Below, piece by piece: positions 17,317 to 26,272 of a stretch of 64,000 bases of DNA (its first letter is position 1; the number at the start of each line of letters is the position of its first letter). The position numbers were made by a program, and so were the translations under genes. Origin of the DNA: Alphaproteobacteria bacterium (GTDB taxonomy: Bacteria > Pseudomonadota > Alphaproteobacteria > CACIAM-22H2); NCBI GenBank assembly GCA_016793165.1, contig JAEULA010000028.1, positions 99,781 to 163,780 of the forward strand, written 5' to 3'. The notes beneath the pieces were generated by a model. It did no database searches and was not told where the DNA came from. It was given only the letters and a program-made list of their open reading frames with translations.

Positions 17317-18480
17317 ATGACGAAGACGATTCCGACTTCGGCTCAGGAGACGATGCGCGCTGCACGCCGCTTCTCCCGCCGCCTCATGCTCAAGAGCACC
17401 GTCTACGGCGCCGCGCTCGCGGCCAGCCCGGCGATCGTGCACGACGCGCTCTCGAGCTCCGGCACGCTCAACTTCCTCAACTGGGACGACGAGCTGCCCA
17501 ATCCGGTGATCCCCGACTTCGAGAAGAAGACGGGCATCAAGGTGAACTCCACGCCGTTCTCGCAGAACGAGGAGCAGATCAACAAGCTGCAGGCCACGCG
17601 CGGCGCCGGCTTCGACCTGTGCCAGCCGACGCACGATCGCGCGCAGCAGTTCGAGGAGATCGACGTCCTGCAGCCGCTCGACGAGAAGAAGCTGAAGCTC
17701 GACGGCGTGCTGCCGTCGATGATCAAGGCGTCGCGCGACAACTGGACCTGGAAGGGCGCGCTGTACCACGTGCCGCATTGCTGGGGCACGGAGGCGATCA
17801 GCTGGCGCAACGACCTGACCAAGCTCGAGTACAAGAACCTCAGCTTCGGCACGCTGTGGAACGACGAGTACCGCGGCAAGGTCCAGGGCCGGCCGCACTC
17901 GATCCTGCTCGGCATCGGGCTGTGGATGGACGGCAACGGCAAGCTGCCGTCGAACCGCATGCTCGACGCCTACAAGGACGAGGCGACGATGAAGAAGATC
18001 TACGACGTGCTCCTCAAGGAGGCGATCGCGCGCAAGCCGTGGATCAAGCAATTCTGGGATTCGGCCGACAACACGAAGTCGGGCTTCATGTCGAACGGCG
18101 TCGTCATCGGCCAGACCTGGGACGGCCCGGCGATCAGCCTGAAGAAGGCCGGCTCGCCGATCACCTACATGGCGCCGAAGGAAGGCGCGATCGGCTGGGT
18201 CGACGGCTGGTCGATGACCAAGGCGGCGCGCAACGTGGCGCAGGCCTACGAGTGGCTGAACTACCTCCACTCCGCCGAAGCCTCGGCCAAGGTCGCCGAG
18301 GGCTCGGGCTACAACCCCGTCGCCAAGGGCGCCGACGGGCTGCTCTCCGATGCCGCGCGCGCGATCTTCAAGGAGGCCTACCCCGAGGACGCGATCGAGC
18401 GGCTCTGGGCGCGTCCGGTCGAGCCGTCCTGGTTCGCCGAGCTGCGCACGCAGTACGCCGAGAAGTTCAAGGCGGCCTGA
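17317..18480 (+). CDS. ABC transporter substrate-binding protein (PotD-like)
   Basis: 387 residues of the spermidine/putrescine-type binding protein family. A twin-Arg signal (RRFSRRLMLKSTV) spans 1-45. The mature body starts SSGTLNFLNWDDELPN and has the WGTEAISWRNDL and GWVDGWSMTKAARN blocks typical of PotD-like proteins. It ends with a WFAELRTQYAEKFKAA tail. CAGGGAG precedes the ATG; an in-frame GTG-rich region upstream lacks signal features. It heads a four-gene importer operon. A strong hairpin directly after the stop could limit downstream transcription and keep the binding protein in excess. Confidence 0.92.
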   Translation: MTKTIPTSAQETMRAARRFSRRLMLKSTVYGAALAASPAIVHDALSSSGTLNFLNWDDELPNPVIPDFEKKTGIKVNSTPFSQNEEQINKLQATRGAGFDLCQPTHDRAQQFEEIDVLQPLDEKKLKLDGVLPSMIKASRDNWTWKGALYHVPHCWGTEAISWRNDLTKLEYKNLSFGTLWNDEYRGKVQGRPHSILLGIGLWMDGNGKLPSNRMLDAYKDEATMKKIYDVLLKEAIARKPWIKQFWDSADNTKSGFMSNGVVIGQTWDGPAISLKKAGSPITYMAPKEGAIGWVDGWSMTKAARNVAQAYEWLNYLHSAEASAKVAEGSGYNPVAKGADGLLSDAARAIFKEAYPEDAIERLWARPVEPSWFAELRTQYAEKFKAA

Positions 18481-18516
18481 CGCCGTCGGGCGGACGACGA
18501 CCACACGACGTGACGG

Positions 18517-18544
18517 GATCCCGGCCCCGCAGGGGGCCGGGATC
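18517..18544 (+). terminator. Intra-operon hairpin after the binding-protein gene
   Basis: GATCCCGGCCCC (18517-18528) pairs perfectly with GGGGCCGGGATC (18533-18544) around a 4-base loop. No long T-run follows. Its place between the binding-protein gene and the ATPase gene suggests partial termination or 3'-end protection of the upstream message. Confidence 0.6.
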
Positions 18545-18621
18545 TTCGCATCGATGCGACTTCCGCGATGCCGGCGATCCAGAACCGGCAGGCGGCGCCC
18601 CACGGGCAACAGGGTCCCTTC

Positions 18622-19704
18622 ATGAGCGCAGACGTCGAACTCGACCGGGTGACGATCCGATTCGGCCATTTCACGGCCGTGCGGAGCGCGACGCTGAAGA
18701 TCAGCGGCGGCGAATTCTTCAGCCTTCTCGGCCCGTCGGGATGCGGCAAGACGACCCTGCTCCGCACGATCTCCGGCTTCCTGCATCCCTCCGAGGGCGT
18801 GGTCCGCATCGGCGGCGAGGACATGCGCGGGATCGAGCCGAACAAGCGGCCGACGGCGCTGATCTTCCAGAATCTCGCGCTCTTCCCCCTGATGACGGTC
18901 GCCGAGAACATCGGCTACGGGCTGCGCGTGCGCGGCGTGGCGAAGGCCGACCGGCTCAAGCGCGCCGAGGAGCTGCTGCGCCTCGTCGCGCTCCCCGACC
19001 AGGGGCACAAACGCGTCAGCGAGTTGTCGGGCGGCCAGAAGCAGCGCGTCGCCATCGCGCGCGCCCTCGCCGTCGAGCCGAAGGTGCTGCTGCTCGACGA
19101 GCCGCTCTCGGCCCTCGACCTGAAGCTGCGCCAGCACATGCGCACCGAGCTGCGCGCGATCCAGAAGCGCGTCGGCATCACCTTCATCTACATCACCCAC
19201 GACCAGGGCGAGGCCCTGACCATGTCGGACCGCATCGCGGTGATGAATGCCGGCGTCATCGAGCAGGTCGGAGACGGCCGCACGATCTACGAGAATCCGC
19301 AGACCAGCTTCGTCGCGAGCTTCGTCGGCGAGAACAACGGTTTCGTCGGCAAGGTCGCGGCCGTCGACGGCCCGGCCGCCGCGATCGACACCGCGCAGGG
19401 CCGCCTTGTCGGGCGCCGCGGCGCCGGGGTCGAGCCCGGAAGCGCCGGGCAGATCTTCATCCGCCCGGAGTCGATCCGCCTCGCGCGCGACGGCGACCGC
19501 GCCATGCTGTCGGCCGCGATCCAGACCACCGCCTTCGAGGGCAACTCGACCCACGTCTTCCTGCGCGCCGACGACGGCAAGCCGATCACCGTGACGCTCG
19601 GCCGCCACGACGGCGCCGACCTCCCGCCGCCCGGCACGCGCCTCGGCCTGACCTACGAGGCGACGGACGCCGTGGTGCTCGCCGAAGCGCCGGCGGCGCC
19701 GTGA
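18622..19704 (+). CDS. ABC transporter ATP-binding protein (PotA/FbpC-like)
   Basis: 360 residues. The ATPase domain shows Walker A GPSGCGKTT (37-45), the Q-loop FQNLALFPLMTV, signature LSGGQKQR (135-142), Walker B LLLDEP and the switch His (THD, 193). A TOBE domain fills 280-360. The ATG at 18622 gives the conserved DVELDRVTIRFG start; an earlier in-frame ATG at 18568 would overlap the hairpin region. Its TGA overlaps the GTG of the first permease gene, so translation is coupled. It powers import of the ligand bound by the PotD-like protein. Confidence 0.94.
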   Translation: MSADVELDRVTIRFGHFTAVRSATLKISGGEFFSLLGPSGCGKTTLLRTISGFLHPSEGVVRIGGEDMRGIEPNKRPTALIFQNLALFPLMTVAENIGYGLRVRGVAKADRLKRAEELLRLVALPDQGHKRVSELSGGQKQRVAIARALAVEPKVLLLDEPLSALDLKLRQHMRTELRAIQKRVGITFIYITHDQGEALTMSDRIAVMNAGVIEQVGDGRTIYENPQTSFVASFVGENNGFVGKVAAVDGPAAAIDTAQGRLVGRRGAGVEPGSAGQIFIRPESIRLARDGDRAMLSAAIQTTAFEGNSTHVFLRADDGKPITVTLGRHDGADLPPPGTRLGLTYEATDAVVLAEAPAAP

Positions 19705-20720
19705 GCAATCCCGTCACCGCGGCGATCCTGTTCGCCGCGCCGCTGATCGTGGCGGCGGTGTTCTGGCTCATCGCCTGGCGCGAGCGTCGCCTGTCGGCCG
19801 ACCCGGGGGCCCAGGGCTTCGTGACGCGCAACGGCCCGGTCATCGCGACCTACCTCGTGACGGCGGTCGGCTTTTGGGCGCTGTTCATGATCGTGTGGCC
19901 GCTGCTCTACATGGTCGACTACTCGCTGCACCCCAAGCTGCCGCCGTCGCGGCGCGGCGGGCCGCAGGACGTCTACACGCTCGAGAACTACTGGTACTTC
20001 GTCTACGGCAGCACGCGCGTCTTCACCAGCTACAACTGGGTGCACATCAACGCGTTCTGGCAGACCATCGTCGTCAGCGTGATCGTGACGCTGTTCAACT
20101 TCGCGCTCTGCTATCCCCTCGCCTACTACATGGCGCAGGTCGCCCGGCCGGCGCGGCTGCGCGCGCTGCTGCTGATGCTGATCGTGCCGTACTGGGTGAA
20201 CGAGATCCTGCGCGCCTTCGCCTTCCTGGTCCTGTTCGGCACCGGCGGCACCATCAACCGGATCCTCATCGGCCTCGGGCTGATGAGCGAGCCGATCGAC
20301 TTCATCGGGCTGAACGTCGCGCTGTATGCCGGACTGACCTACGCCTACCTGCTGCTGATGATCTTCCCCCTCTACAACGCGATCGAGAGCCTCGACCACA
20401 ACCAGATCGAGGCGGCGCGCGACCTTGGCGCGCCGTGGTGGCACATCCACGTCCACGTCGTGATGCCCTTCGCCAAGCCCGGCATCGCCTCGGGCTGCAC
20501 GCTCGTCTTCATGCTCTCCGCCGGCTCGCTCGCGGCACCGCTCGTGCTCGGCGGCCCGAAGACGCTGTGGTTCACGCCGATCGTCTACGACCGCTTCTAC
20601 CAGGCGTTCAACTGGCAGCAGGGCTCGGCCTACGCGATCATCCTGCTGCTCACCTGCATCGCCTTCGTCATGGCGGTGATGCGGATCTTCCGGGTCAGCC
20701 TGTCGGAGATCACGCGATGA
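19701..20720 (+). CDS. ABC transporter permease (PotB-like)
   Basis: 339 residues. An N-terminal membrane segment (10-25), not found in short PotB proteins, comes before the six-helix permease core. The cytoplasmic EAA loop is EAARDLGAPWWHIHVHVVMPFAKPGI. It starts with GTG in a 4-base overlap with the ATPase gene (GTGA) and ends in a 4-base overlap (ATGA) with the next permease. The N-terminal extension and the periplasmic insertion YTLENYWYFVYGSTRVF distinguish it from its partner. Confidence 0.92.
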   Translation: MSNPVTAAILFAAPLIVAAVFWLIAWRERRLSADPGAQGFVTRNGPVIATYLVTAVGFWALFMIVWPLLYMVDYSLHPKLPPSRRGGPQDVYTLENYWYFVYGSTRVFTSYNWVHINAFWQTIVVSVIVTLFNFALCYPLAYYMAQVARPARLRALLLMLIVPYWVNEILRAFAFLVLFGTGGTINRILIGLGLMSEPIDFIGLNVALYAGLTYAYLLLMIFPLYNAIESLDHNQIEAARDLGAPWWHIHVHVVMPFAKPGIASGCTLVFMLSAGSLAAPLVLGGPKTLWFTPIVYDRFYQAFNWQQGSAYAIILLLTCIAFVMAVMRIFRVSLSEITR

Positions 20721-21598
20721 CCTCCCGCGGCGTCCATCGCGTGATGATCGGGCTCTACATCGCGCTGTTCTTCGCCTTCCTGTTCGGGCCGCTGGTGGTC
20801 ATGGGCATCACGGCGTTCAATACGCCGACCTATCCGCAGGTCTGGCCCTTCGAGGGCTTCACCCTCGCCTGGTTCGCCTCGCTGCTCGGCGACCGCATGC
20901 TGATGGAGGGGCTGCGAAACAGCCTGCTGATCGGCGGGCTGGTGGTCTGCCTCGCGGTGCCGCTCGGGCTCGCCGGCGCCATCGTGATGACTCAGATCCA
21001 CGCGCGCGCCCGCTCGCTCTACTACCTCGTCGTCGTCTCGCCGGTGTTGACGCCGGGCGTCATCCTCGGGATCTCGACGGTGATCTTCTGGAGCGACGTG
21101 GCCGACTGGACCGGCACGCGCGACCAGTTCTACCAGGGCATCTTCCTGGCGACCCTGGGCCAGTCCACGTTCATCTCCGCCTACTGCATGCTGATCTTCC
21201 TGTCGCGCCTGCAGCGCTTCGACAGCGCCCAGGAGGAGGCCGCGCTCGACCTCGGCGCCACGCGGACCCAGGTGTTCTTCCACGTGCTGCTGCCGTTCCT
21301 GAAGCCGGCGATCCTTTCGGCGGCGGTCCTGGCCTTCCTGTCCAGCTTCGAGAACTACAACACGACGACCTTCGCCATCCTTGCGGACAAGACGATGACC
21401 ACCGTGCTCGCCGGCCGGGTGCGCCAGGGCACGACGCCTGCGATCAGCGCACTTGCGGTCATCATCATCGGCATGACTCTACTCGGCGCGATCGTTTACG
21501 AGGTTCTCCGCCGCCGCGAGCAGGCGCGCGACGAGGCGCGCGCGCGCGCCGCCGCGGAGGCCGAGCGGCGCGACCTGTCCGTCACCGCCCTCGCCTGA
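20717..21598 (+). CDS. ABC transporter permease (PotC-like)
   Basis: 293 residues with six predicted helices. The EAA motif is EEAALDLGATRTQVFFHVLLPFLKPAI. The second permease of the importer, it pairs with the preceding one to form the channel. The Glu/Arg/Ala-rich C-terminal tail (EQARDEARARAAAEAERRD) is cytoplasmic. The ATG overlaps the upstream stop. Ligand class by family is polyamines or related amines and acids. Confidence 0.92.
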   Translation: MTSRGVHRVMIGLYIALFFAFLFGPLVVMGITAFNTPTYPQVWPFEGFTLAWFASLLGDRMLMEGLRNSLLIGGLVVCLAVPLGLAGAIVMTQIHARARSLYYLVVVSPVLTPGVILGISTVIFWSDVADWTGTRDQFYQGIFLATLGQSTFISAYCMLIFLSRLQRFDSAQEEAALDLGATRTQVFFHVLLPFLKPAILSAAVLAFLSSFENYNTTTFAILADKTMTTVLAGRVRQGTTPAISALAVIIIGMTLLGAIVYEVLRRREQARDEARARAAAEAERRDLSVTALA

Positions 21599-21644
21599 CG
21601 TCCGATCCTCCAGTCTCCTCCCGACGCGCCAGCGAAGCGACACC

Positions 21645-22826
21645 ATGGGACAGCTCACCGGAATCAAGGTCCTCGACCTCACGCGCGTCCTCTCCGGCCC
21701 GTTCTGCACCCAGCTGCTCGGCGACCTCGGCGCCGACGTGCTCAAGATCGAGAGCGGCGATGGCGACCAGGTGCGCGGCCAGGGTGTCATCCGGGACGGC
21801 CTCAGCTGGTACTTCGCGACCTACAACCGCAACAAGCGCTCGATGCGCCTCAACCTGCGCAAGCCCGAGGCGAAGGAGATCCTCGCCGACCTCGTCCGCC
21901 GCAGCGACGTCGTGGTGGAGAACTTCCGGCCCGGCGTGCTCGCCGAGATGGGCTTCGGATGGGAGCGGCTGGTCGCGCTCAAGCCGGACATCGTCCTGTG
22001 CTCGATCTCCGGCTTCGGCCAGAACGGGCCCTATCGCGATCGCCCGGCCTTCGACTTCGTCGCGCAGGCGATGAGCGGGTTCATGAGCCTGAACGGCCGC
22101 GCCGAGGACCCGCCGATGCGCTCCGGCCTCCCGATCAGCGACCTGATCGCCGGGCTCTACGGGGCGCTCGGCGTCTGCGCCGCGCTGGTGCGCCGGCGCG
22201 AGACCGGCCGGCCCGAGCATGTCGACACCGCGCTGGTGGACGGCCTCACCAGCTTCACCGCCTATGCCGGTGCCGAGGTGCTGGCCACCGGCCGCCAGGC
22301 GCCGCGGCTCGGCAACGATCATCCCGTCGTCGCGCCCTACGGGCTGTTCGAGACGGCCGACGGCGTCATCGCGATCGCGCCGGCAAACGACGAGATCTAC
22401 CGGCGGCTGCAGCGCGCGCTCGAGCTCACGCATCTCGATGCCGATCCGTCCTTCGCGACGGCCGCCGCGCGCTTCGCGAACCGTGGCCGGATCAACGCCG
22501 AGGTCGAGGGGCGGCTCCGGCAGCGGCCGCGCGCGCACTGGATCGACGTCCTCAACCGCGCGGGCGTGCCCTGCGCCGAGGTCAAGGACCTCGTCCAGGC
22601 CTTCGCCGATCCGCAGACGCAGGCGCGCGAGATGACGATCGAGGTTCCGCATCCCGGCCACGGCACCGTCCGCATGACCGGCTTCCCGCTGAAGTTCCGC
22701 GAGCATCCCTGCCGCGTCGCACGGCCGGCGCCCGATCTCGGCCAGCACGGCGAGGAGGTGCTGCGCGAGCTCGGCCGCGACGACGCCGCGATCGCACGGC
22801 TGCGCGCCGCCGGCGCGCTCGACTAG
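21645..22826 (+). CDS. Family III CoA-transferase (CaiB/BaiF type)
   Basis: 393 residues. The family III fold shows in GIKVLDLTRVLSGPFCTQLLGDLGADVLKIE-type sequence at the start, VVVENFRPGVLAEMG and SISGFGQNGPY. The catalytic Asp is D166 in GLPISDLIAGLYGA, which forms the aspartyl-CoA thioester. The enzyme moves CoA between carboxylic acids. It begins 46 bases after the permease gene and is followed by acetate kinase, so it probably activates the acid taken up by the ABC importer, possibly with acetyl-CoA as donor. Confidence 0.93.
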   Translation: MGQLTGIKVLDLTRVLSGPFCTQLLGDLGADVLKIESGDGDQVRGQGVIRDGLSWYFATYNRNKRSMRLNLRKPEAKEILADLVRRSDVVVENFRPGVLAEMGFGWERLVALKPDIVLCSISGFGQNGPYRDRPAFDFVAQAMSGFMSLNGRAEDPPMRSGLPISDLIAGLYGALGVCAALVRRRETGRPEHVDTALVDGLTSFTAYAGAEVLATGRQAPRLGNDHPVVAPYGLFETADGVIAIAPANDEIYRRLQRALELTHLDADPSFATAAARFANRGRINAEVEGRLRQRPRAHWIDVLNRAGVPCAEVKDLVQAFADPQTQAREMTIEVPHPGHGTVRMTGFPLKFREHPCRVARPAPDLGQHGEEVLRELGRDDAAIARLRAAGALD

Positions 22827-22836
22827 GCCTGCGGCG

Positions 22837-24024
22837 ATGACGACGAGGATCCTGGCCGTCAACGCCGGCTCGTCGAGCCTCAAGTTCGCGCTCTTCGACG
22901 CCGCCGACGCGGCCGCGCTCGCGCCGGCGCTGCGCGGGCGGATCGCGCGCCTCGGCACCGGCACCGACATCGAGGTTGCCGACGGCGCGGGACGCATCCT
23001 GCTGTCCGGCCGGCACGACACGCCCTTCGACCATTCCGCGGCGATCGCCGCGCTCGTCGCCGACCTGCGCGCGCGCGATCTGTTCGAATCGGTCGCCGCG
23101 ATCGGCCATCGTGTCGTGCATGGCGGCGGCCGCTTCGATGCGCCGGTACGCGTCACGCCGGCGGTGCGCGAGGCGCTGCGCTCGATCGCGGCGCTTGCCC
23201 CGCTGCACATGCCGCCGGCACTCGCCGGCATCGACGCCTGCGCGACGCAGCTGCCCGGGCGGCCCCAGGTCGCCTGCTTCGACACCGCATTCCACTCGAC
23301 GATGCCCGAGACGAGCTGGCGCCTGCCGCTTCCCGATGCCTATGCCGAGCGCGGCATCCGGCGCTACGGCTTCCACGGGCTGAACTACGAGCATGTCGTC
23401 GCGAGCCTGCCCGCGCTCGCGGGCGGCGCGATGCCGGGGCGCGTCGTCGTCTTTCATCTCGGGGCCGGCGCGAGCCTCTGCGCCATGCGCGACGGACGCT
23501 GCGTCGCGACCTCGATGGGCTTCTCGACCCTCGAAGGCCTGATGATGGGCACGCGCAGCGGCTCGATCGACCCGGGCGTGGTGCTGCATCTGCTCGAGCG
23601 CGAGCACATGCCCGTCGCCGAGGTGGCGCGTCTGCTCTACCACGAGGCCGGCCTGCTCGGCGTGTCGGGCGAGAGCGCGGACATGCGCGTGCTGCTCGCC
23701 AGCGAGCGGCCCGGCGCGAAGCGCGCGATCGAGCTGTTCTGCGCTCGTGCGGCGGCCGAGGCGGCGGCGACGCTGCCGTCGTTGCAGGGGCTCGATGCCG
23801 TCGTGTTCACCGGCGGCGTCGGCGAGAACGCGGCCGAGGTGCGCGCGCGCATCGCCCAGCGCCTCGCCTTCACCGGCCTGGTCCTCGACGACGCGGCGAA
23901 CCGGGCGCGGCGCGAGGTACTGCACGCCGGCGGCTCGACGGTGCGCGCATGGATCGTGCCCGCGGACGAGGAGCGCACGATCGCGCAGGCCGCCCGACGC
24001 CTCGGCGCCGCAGCGGGCGCCTGA
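22837..24024 (+). CDS. ackA: Acetate kinase
   Basis: 395 residues of the acetokinase family. The N-terminal phosphate-binding signature is VNAGSSSLKFALFD. GHRVVHGGGRF holds the substrate Arg, CFDTAFHSTMP the catalytic Asp, and the second family signature lies in SMGFSTLEGLMMGTRSGSIDPG. VFTGGVGENAAEVR closes the ATP site. It interconverts acetate plus ATP with acetyl phosphate. No phosphotransacetylase gene is adjacent. The position directly behind a CoA-transferase suggests recycling of the acetate that transferase releases, or a propionate/other short-acid kinase role. Confidence 0.95.
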   Translation: MTTRILAVNAGSSSLKFALFDAADAAALAPALRGRIARLGTGTDIEVADGAGRILLSGRHDTPFDHSAAIAALVADLRARDLFESVAAIGHRVVHGGGRFDAPVRVTPAVREALRSIAALAPLHMPPALAGIDACATQLPGRPQVACFDTAFHSTMPETSWRLPLPDAYAERGIRRYGFHGLNYEHVVASLPALAGGAMPGRVVVFHLGAGASLCAMRDGRCVATSMGFSTLEGLMMGTRSGSIDPGVVLHLLEREHMPVAEVARLLYHEAGLLGVSGESADMRVLLASERPGAKRAIELFCARAAAEAAATLPSLQGLDAVVFTGGVGENAAEVRARIAQRLAFTGLVLDDAANRARREVLHAGGSTVRAWIVPADEERTIAQAARRLGAAAGA

Positions 24025-24031
24025 GCGCGCA

Positions 24032-24904
24032 ATGGGTCCGCTCGGCAATCCCTTCGTCGCGCACGCCTTCATCTGGGCGCCGGCCTGGACCGAGACGGCG
24101 ATCCGCGACGCCATCGACCGCGCCGCCGCGATCGGCTTCGACGGCATCGCCGTTCCGCTGCGCGACCCCGCGGCGGTGCCGGCCGAGGCGGTCGCGCGGT
24201 GGTGCGCGGCGGCCGGAATCCGCCCCTATGCGACGTCGGGAGGCCGGCCCGACGCCGACATCTCCAGCGCCGATCCGGCGGTCGCCGCGCGCGGCGCCGA
24301 GCGTCTCGCGCTCGCGATCGCGAAGGCCCGCGACCTCGGCGCCGCGCATCTCGGCGGCGTCCTCTACGGCGCGATGATGAAATATCCGGGCCGCGCCGCG
24401 CCCGGCACGCGCGAGCGCGCGGCGGCGACGCTGGCCGCCCTTGCCGGCCGCGCGGCCGCCTCGGGCATCGTGCTCGCGCTGGAATGCGTCAATCGATACG
24501 AGAGCAACCTGCTCAACACGGCGGCGCAGGGGCGCAACTTCGTGGCGATGGTCGGCGCCGCCAATGTGCGCCTGCATCTCGACACCTATCACCTGAACAT
24601 CGAGGAGCGCGACGCGGCCGCCGCCATCCTCGACAGCGCCGCCGAACTCGGCTTCATGGAATTCGGCGAGTCGCACCGCGGGGCGCTCGGGCAGGGCAGC
24701 GTCGACATCCGCGGCGCGGTGCGCGCGCTCGTCGCCATCGGTTACCGCGGCCCGATCGGCCTCGAGGCCTTCTCGACCGGCGTCAACGATCCGACGGTGG
24801 GCGACCTGCTGTCGATCTGGCGCGACGTCTACGACGATCCCGACCGCCTGGCGCGCGAGGCCAAGGCGCTGCTCGAGAGCGAGTTCGCCAAAGCGAGGAC
24901 ATGA
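24032..24904 (+). CDS. Sugar phosphate isomerase/epimerase family protein (xylose-isomerase-like TIM barrel)
   Basis: 290 residues. Metal-binding residues of the D-psicose/D-tagatose 3-epimerase group are visible: Glu in LALECVNRYESNLLN, Asp in LHLDTYHLNIEERD, and Glu in FGESHRGALGQGSVD followed by GLEAFS. These enzymes epimerise ketohexoses or related sugars with a divalent metal. The ATG lies seven bases after ackA, so it is in the same operon. A second TIM-barrel gene follows four bases later. Confidence 0.87.
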   Translation: MGPLGNPFVAHAFIWAPAWTETAIRDAIDRAAAIGFDGIAVPLRDPAAVPAEAVARWCAAAGIRPYATSGGRPDADISSADPAVAARGAERLALAIAKARDLGAAHLGGVLYGAMMKYPGRAAPGTRERAAATLAALAGRAAASGIVLALECVNRYESNLLNTAAQGRNFVAMVGAANVRLHLDTYHLNIEERDAAAAILDSAAELGFMEFGESHRGALGQGSVDIRGAVRALVAIGYRGPIGLEAFSTGVNDPTVGDLLSIWRDVYDDPDRLAREAKALLESEFAKART

Positions 24905-24907
24905 CCG

Positions 24908-25963
24908 ATGCGCACGCTCAAGGGCCCCGGCCTGATGCTCAGCCAGTTCCTCGGCGACCAGCCGCCGTTCGACAGCCTGCCCGCGATCGCCGCCTGGGCC
25001 GCCGGTCTCGGATACCGGTCGTTCATGGTGCCGATCCACGACCGCCGCGCGATCGATGTCGAGGCGGTGGCGCGCGACGACGCGGCGGCGCGGGCGGTGA
25101 CGGATGCGCTGGCGCGCCACGGCCTCGTGGTGAGCGAGCTCTCGGCACATCGCGCCGGGCAGCTGCTCGCGGTCAACCCGGCCTGCAACGACGTCGCCGA
25201 CGTGTTCGCGCCGCCGGCGCTGCGCGGCAATCCGGCCGCACGCCGCGCCTGGGCCGAGGCCCAGCTACGCTTCGCCATCGAGGCCTGCGCGCGCCTCGGC
25301 GTCACGCGGCTGGCGACGTTCTCGGGGGCGCTGATCTGGCCGTACTTCTATCCCTGGCCGCCGCATCCCGCCGGGCTGGTCGATGCCGCCTTCGACGAGC
25401 TGTCGCGGCGCTGGCGCCCGCTGCTCGACCACGCGGACGCGCACGGCGTCGACCTCTGCTTCGAGCTGCATCCCGGCGAGGACCTGCACGACGGCCTCAG
25501 CTTCGACCGCTTCCTCGATCGCGTCGACGGCCATCGCCGCGCCCGGATCCTGTTCGACCCGAGCCACATGCTGATCCAGCACATGGACTACCTGGGCTTC
25601 ATCGACCGCTATCACGCCCGCATCGGCGCCTTCCACGTGAAGGACGCGGAGTTCGTGCGCAGCGACCGGTCGGGCGTCTATGGCGGCTTCGGCGACTGGC
25701 TCGAGCGGCCCGGCCGCTTCCGCAGCCTGGGCGACGGCCAGGTCGATTTCGGGGGGATATTCTCGCGCCTGGCCGCGTACGATTACGACGGCTGGGCGGT
25801 GCTCGAGTGGGAGTGCTGCCTGAAGCACCCCGAGGACGGAGCGCGAGAGGGCGCCCGGTTCATCGCGGAGCACATCATCCGTGTGACCGAGCGCGCTTTC
25901 GACGGCCCGCTGAAGGCGGCGCCCGACCGGGCGCGGCTCGACCGGATCCTTGGCCTAGGTTGA
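24908..25963 (+). CDS. Sugar phosphate isomerase/epimerase family protein
   Basis: 351 residues of the same AP-endonuclease-2/xylose-isomerase-like superfamily as the preceding gene but only distantly similar. Metal-ligand candidates lie in CFELHPGEDLHDG, ILFDPSHMLIQHMDY, IGAFHVKDAEF and VLEWECCLKHPEDG. The GGFGDWLERPGRFRSLGDGQVDF loop is typical of longer inosose- or cyclitol-related isomerases. It ends the ABC importer/CoA/acetate-kinase operon, so the imported ligand may be a sugar acid or cyclitol derivative rather than a polyamine. Confidence 0.85.
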   Translation: MRTLKGPGLMLSQFLGDQPPFDSLPAIAAWAAGLGYRSFMVPIHDRRAIDVEAVARDDAAARAVTDALARHGLVVSELSAHRAGQLLAVNPACNDVADVFAPPALRGNPAARRAWAEAQLRFAIEACARLGVTRLATFSGALIWPYFYPWPPHPAGLVDAAFDELSRRWRPLLDHADAHGVDLCFELHPGEDLHDGLSFDRFLDRVDGHRRARILFDPSHMLIQHMDYLGFIDRYHARIGAFHVKDAEFVRSDRSGVYGGFGDWLERPGRFRSLGDGQVDFGGIFSRLAAYDYDGWAVLEWECCLKHPEDGAREGARFIAEHIIRVTERAFDGPLKAAPDRARLDRILGLG

Positions 25964-26005
25964 CGCGGCGTTAAGGGATCCCGCGCCCGCTCCCGGCCCG
26001 CGCGG

Positions 26006-26272
26006 TCAGGCGACGGCCGCGAGCCGGGCGTCGCTGGCGCCGTAGCGGCGCACGGCGAAATTCCAGGTCGGGCCCTTGGTCAGGCGCCCCTCGCTGTCGT
26101 GGCTCAAGATCTCCCGGCGCACCAGCCCGTCGACCGAGCAGGTCATCGCCGAGCGGCTGGGGTAGTGGCCGAGGCGACGCAGCAGGCCGCGAAGATCTTC
26201 AAAGCTCTGGGGGGCCTCGGCGACCGCCCCGATCACCACGCGTTGCCAGTTGCCGACCGTGAAATCCAACAT
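26006..26272 (-). CDS. Small hypothetical protein
   Basis: 88 residues. The sequence MLDFTVGNWQRVVIGAVAEAP followed by Leu/Arg-rich helices and GLVRREILSHDSEGRLTKGP resembles the wing and helix pattern of a small winged-helix protein, though no family is certain. GGGAGAGCAGGGA precedes the ATG at 26272, which is better than an upstream GTG. It is convergent with the epimerase gene and divergent from the kinase-like gene. Confidence 0.55.
   Translation of the reverse strand: MLDFTVGNWQRVVIGAVAEAPQSFEDLRGLLRRLGHYPSRSAMTCSVDGLVRREILSHDSEGRLTKGPTWNFAVRRYGASDARLAAVA

Noticed and set aside
15784..19608. Very long open frame on the minus strand opposite the TRAP and ABC genes
   Set aside because: It is antisense to well-supported genes, rich in Arg, Gly, Asp and His as expected from GC-rich shadow frames, and has no family motif.
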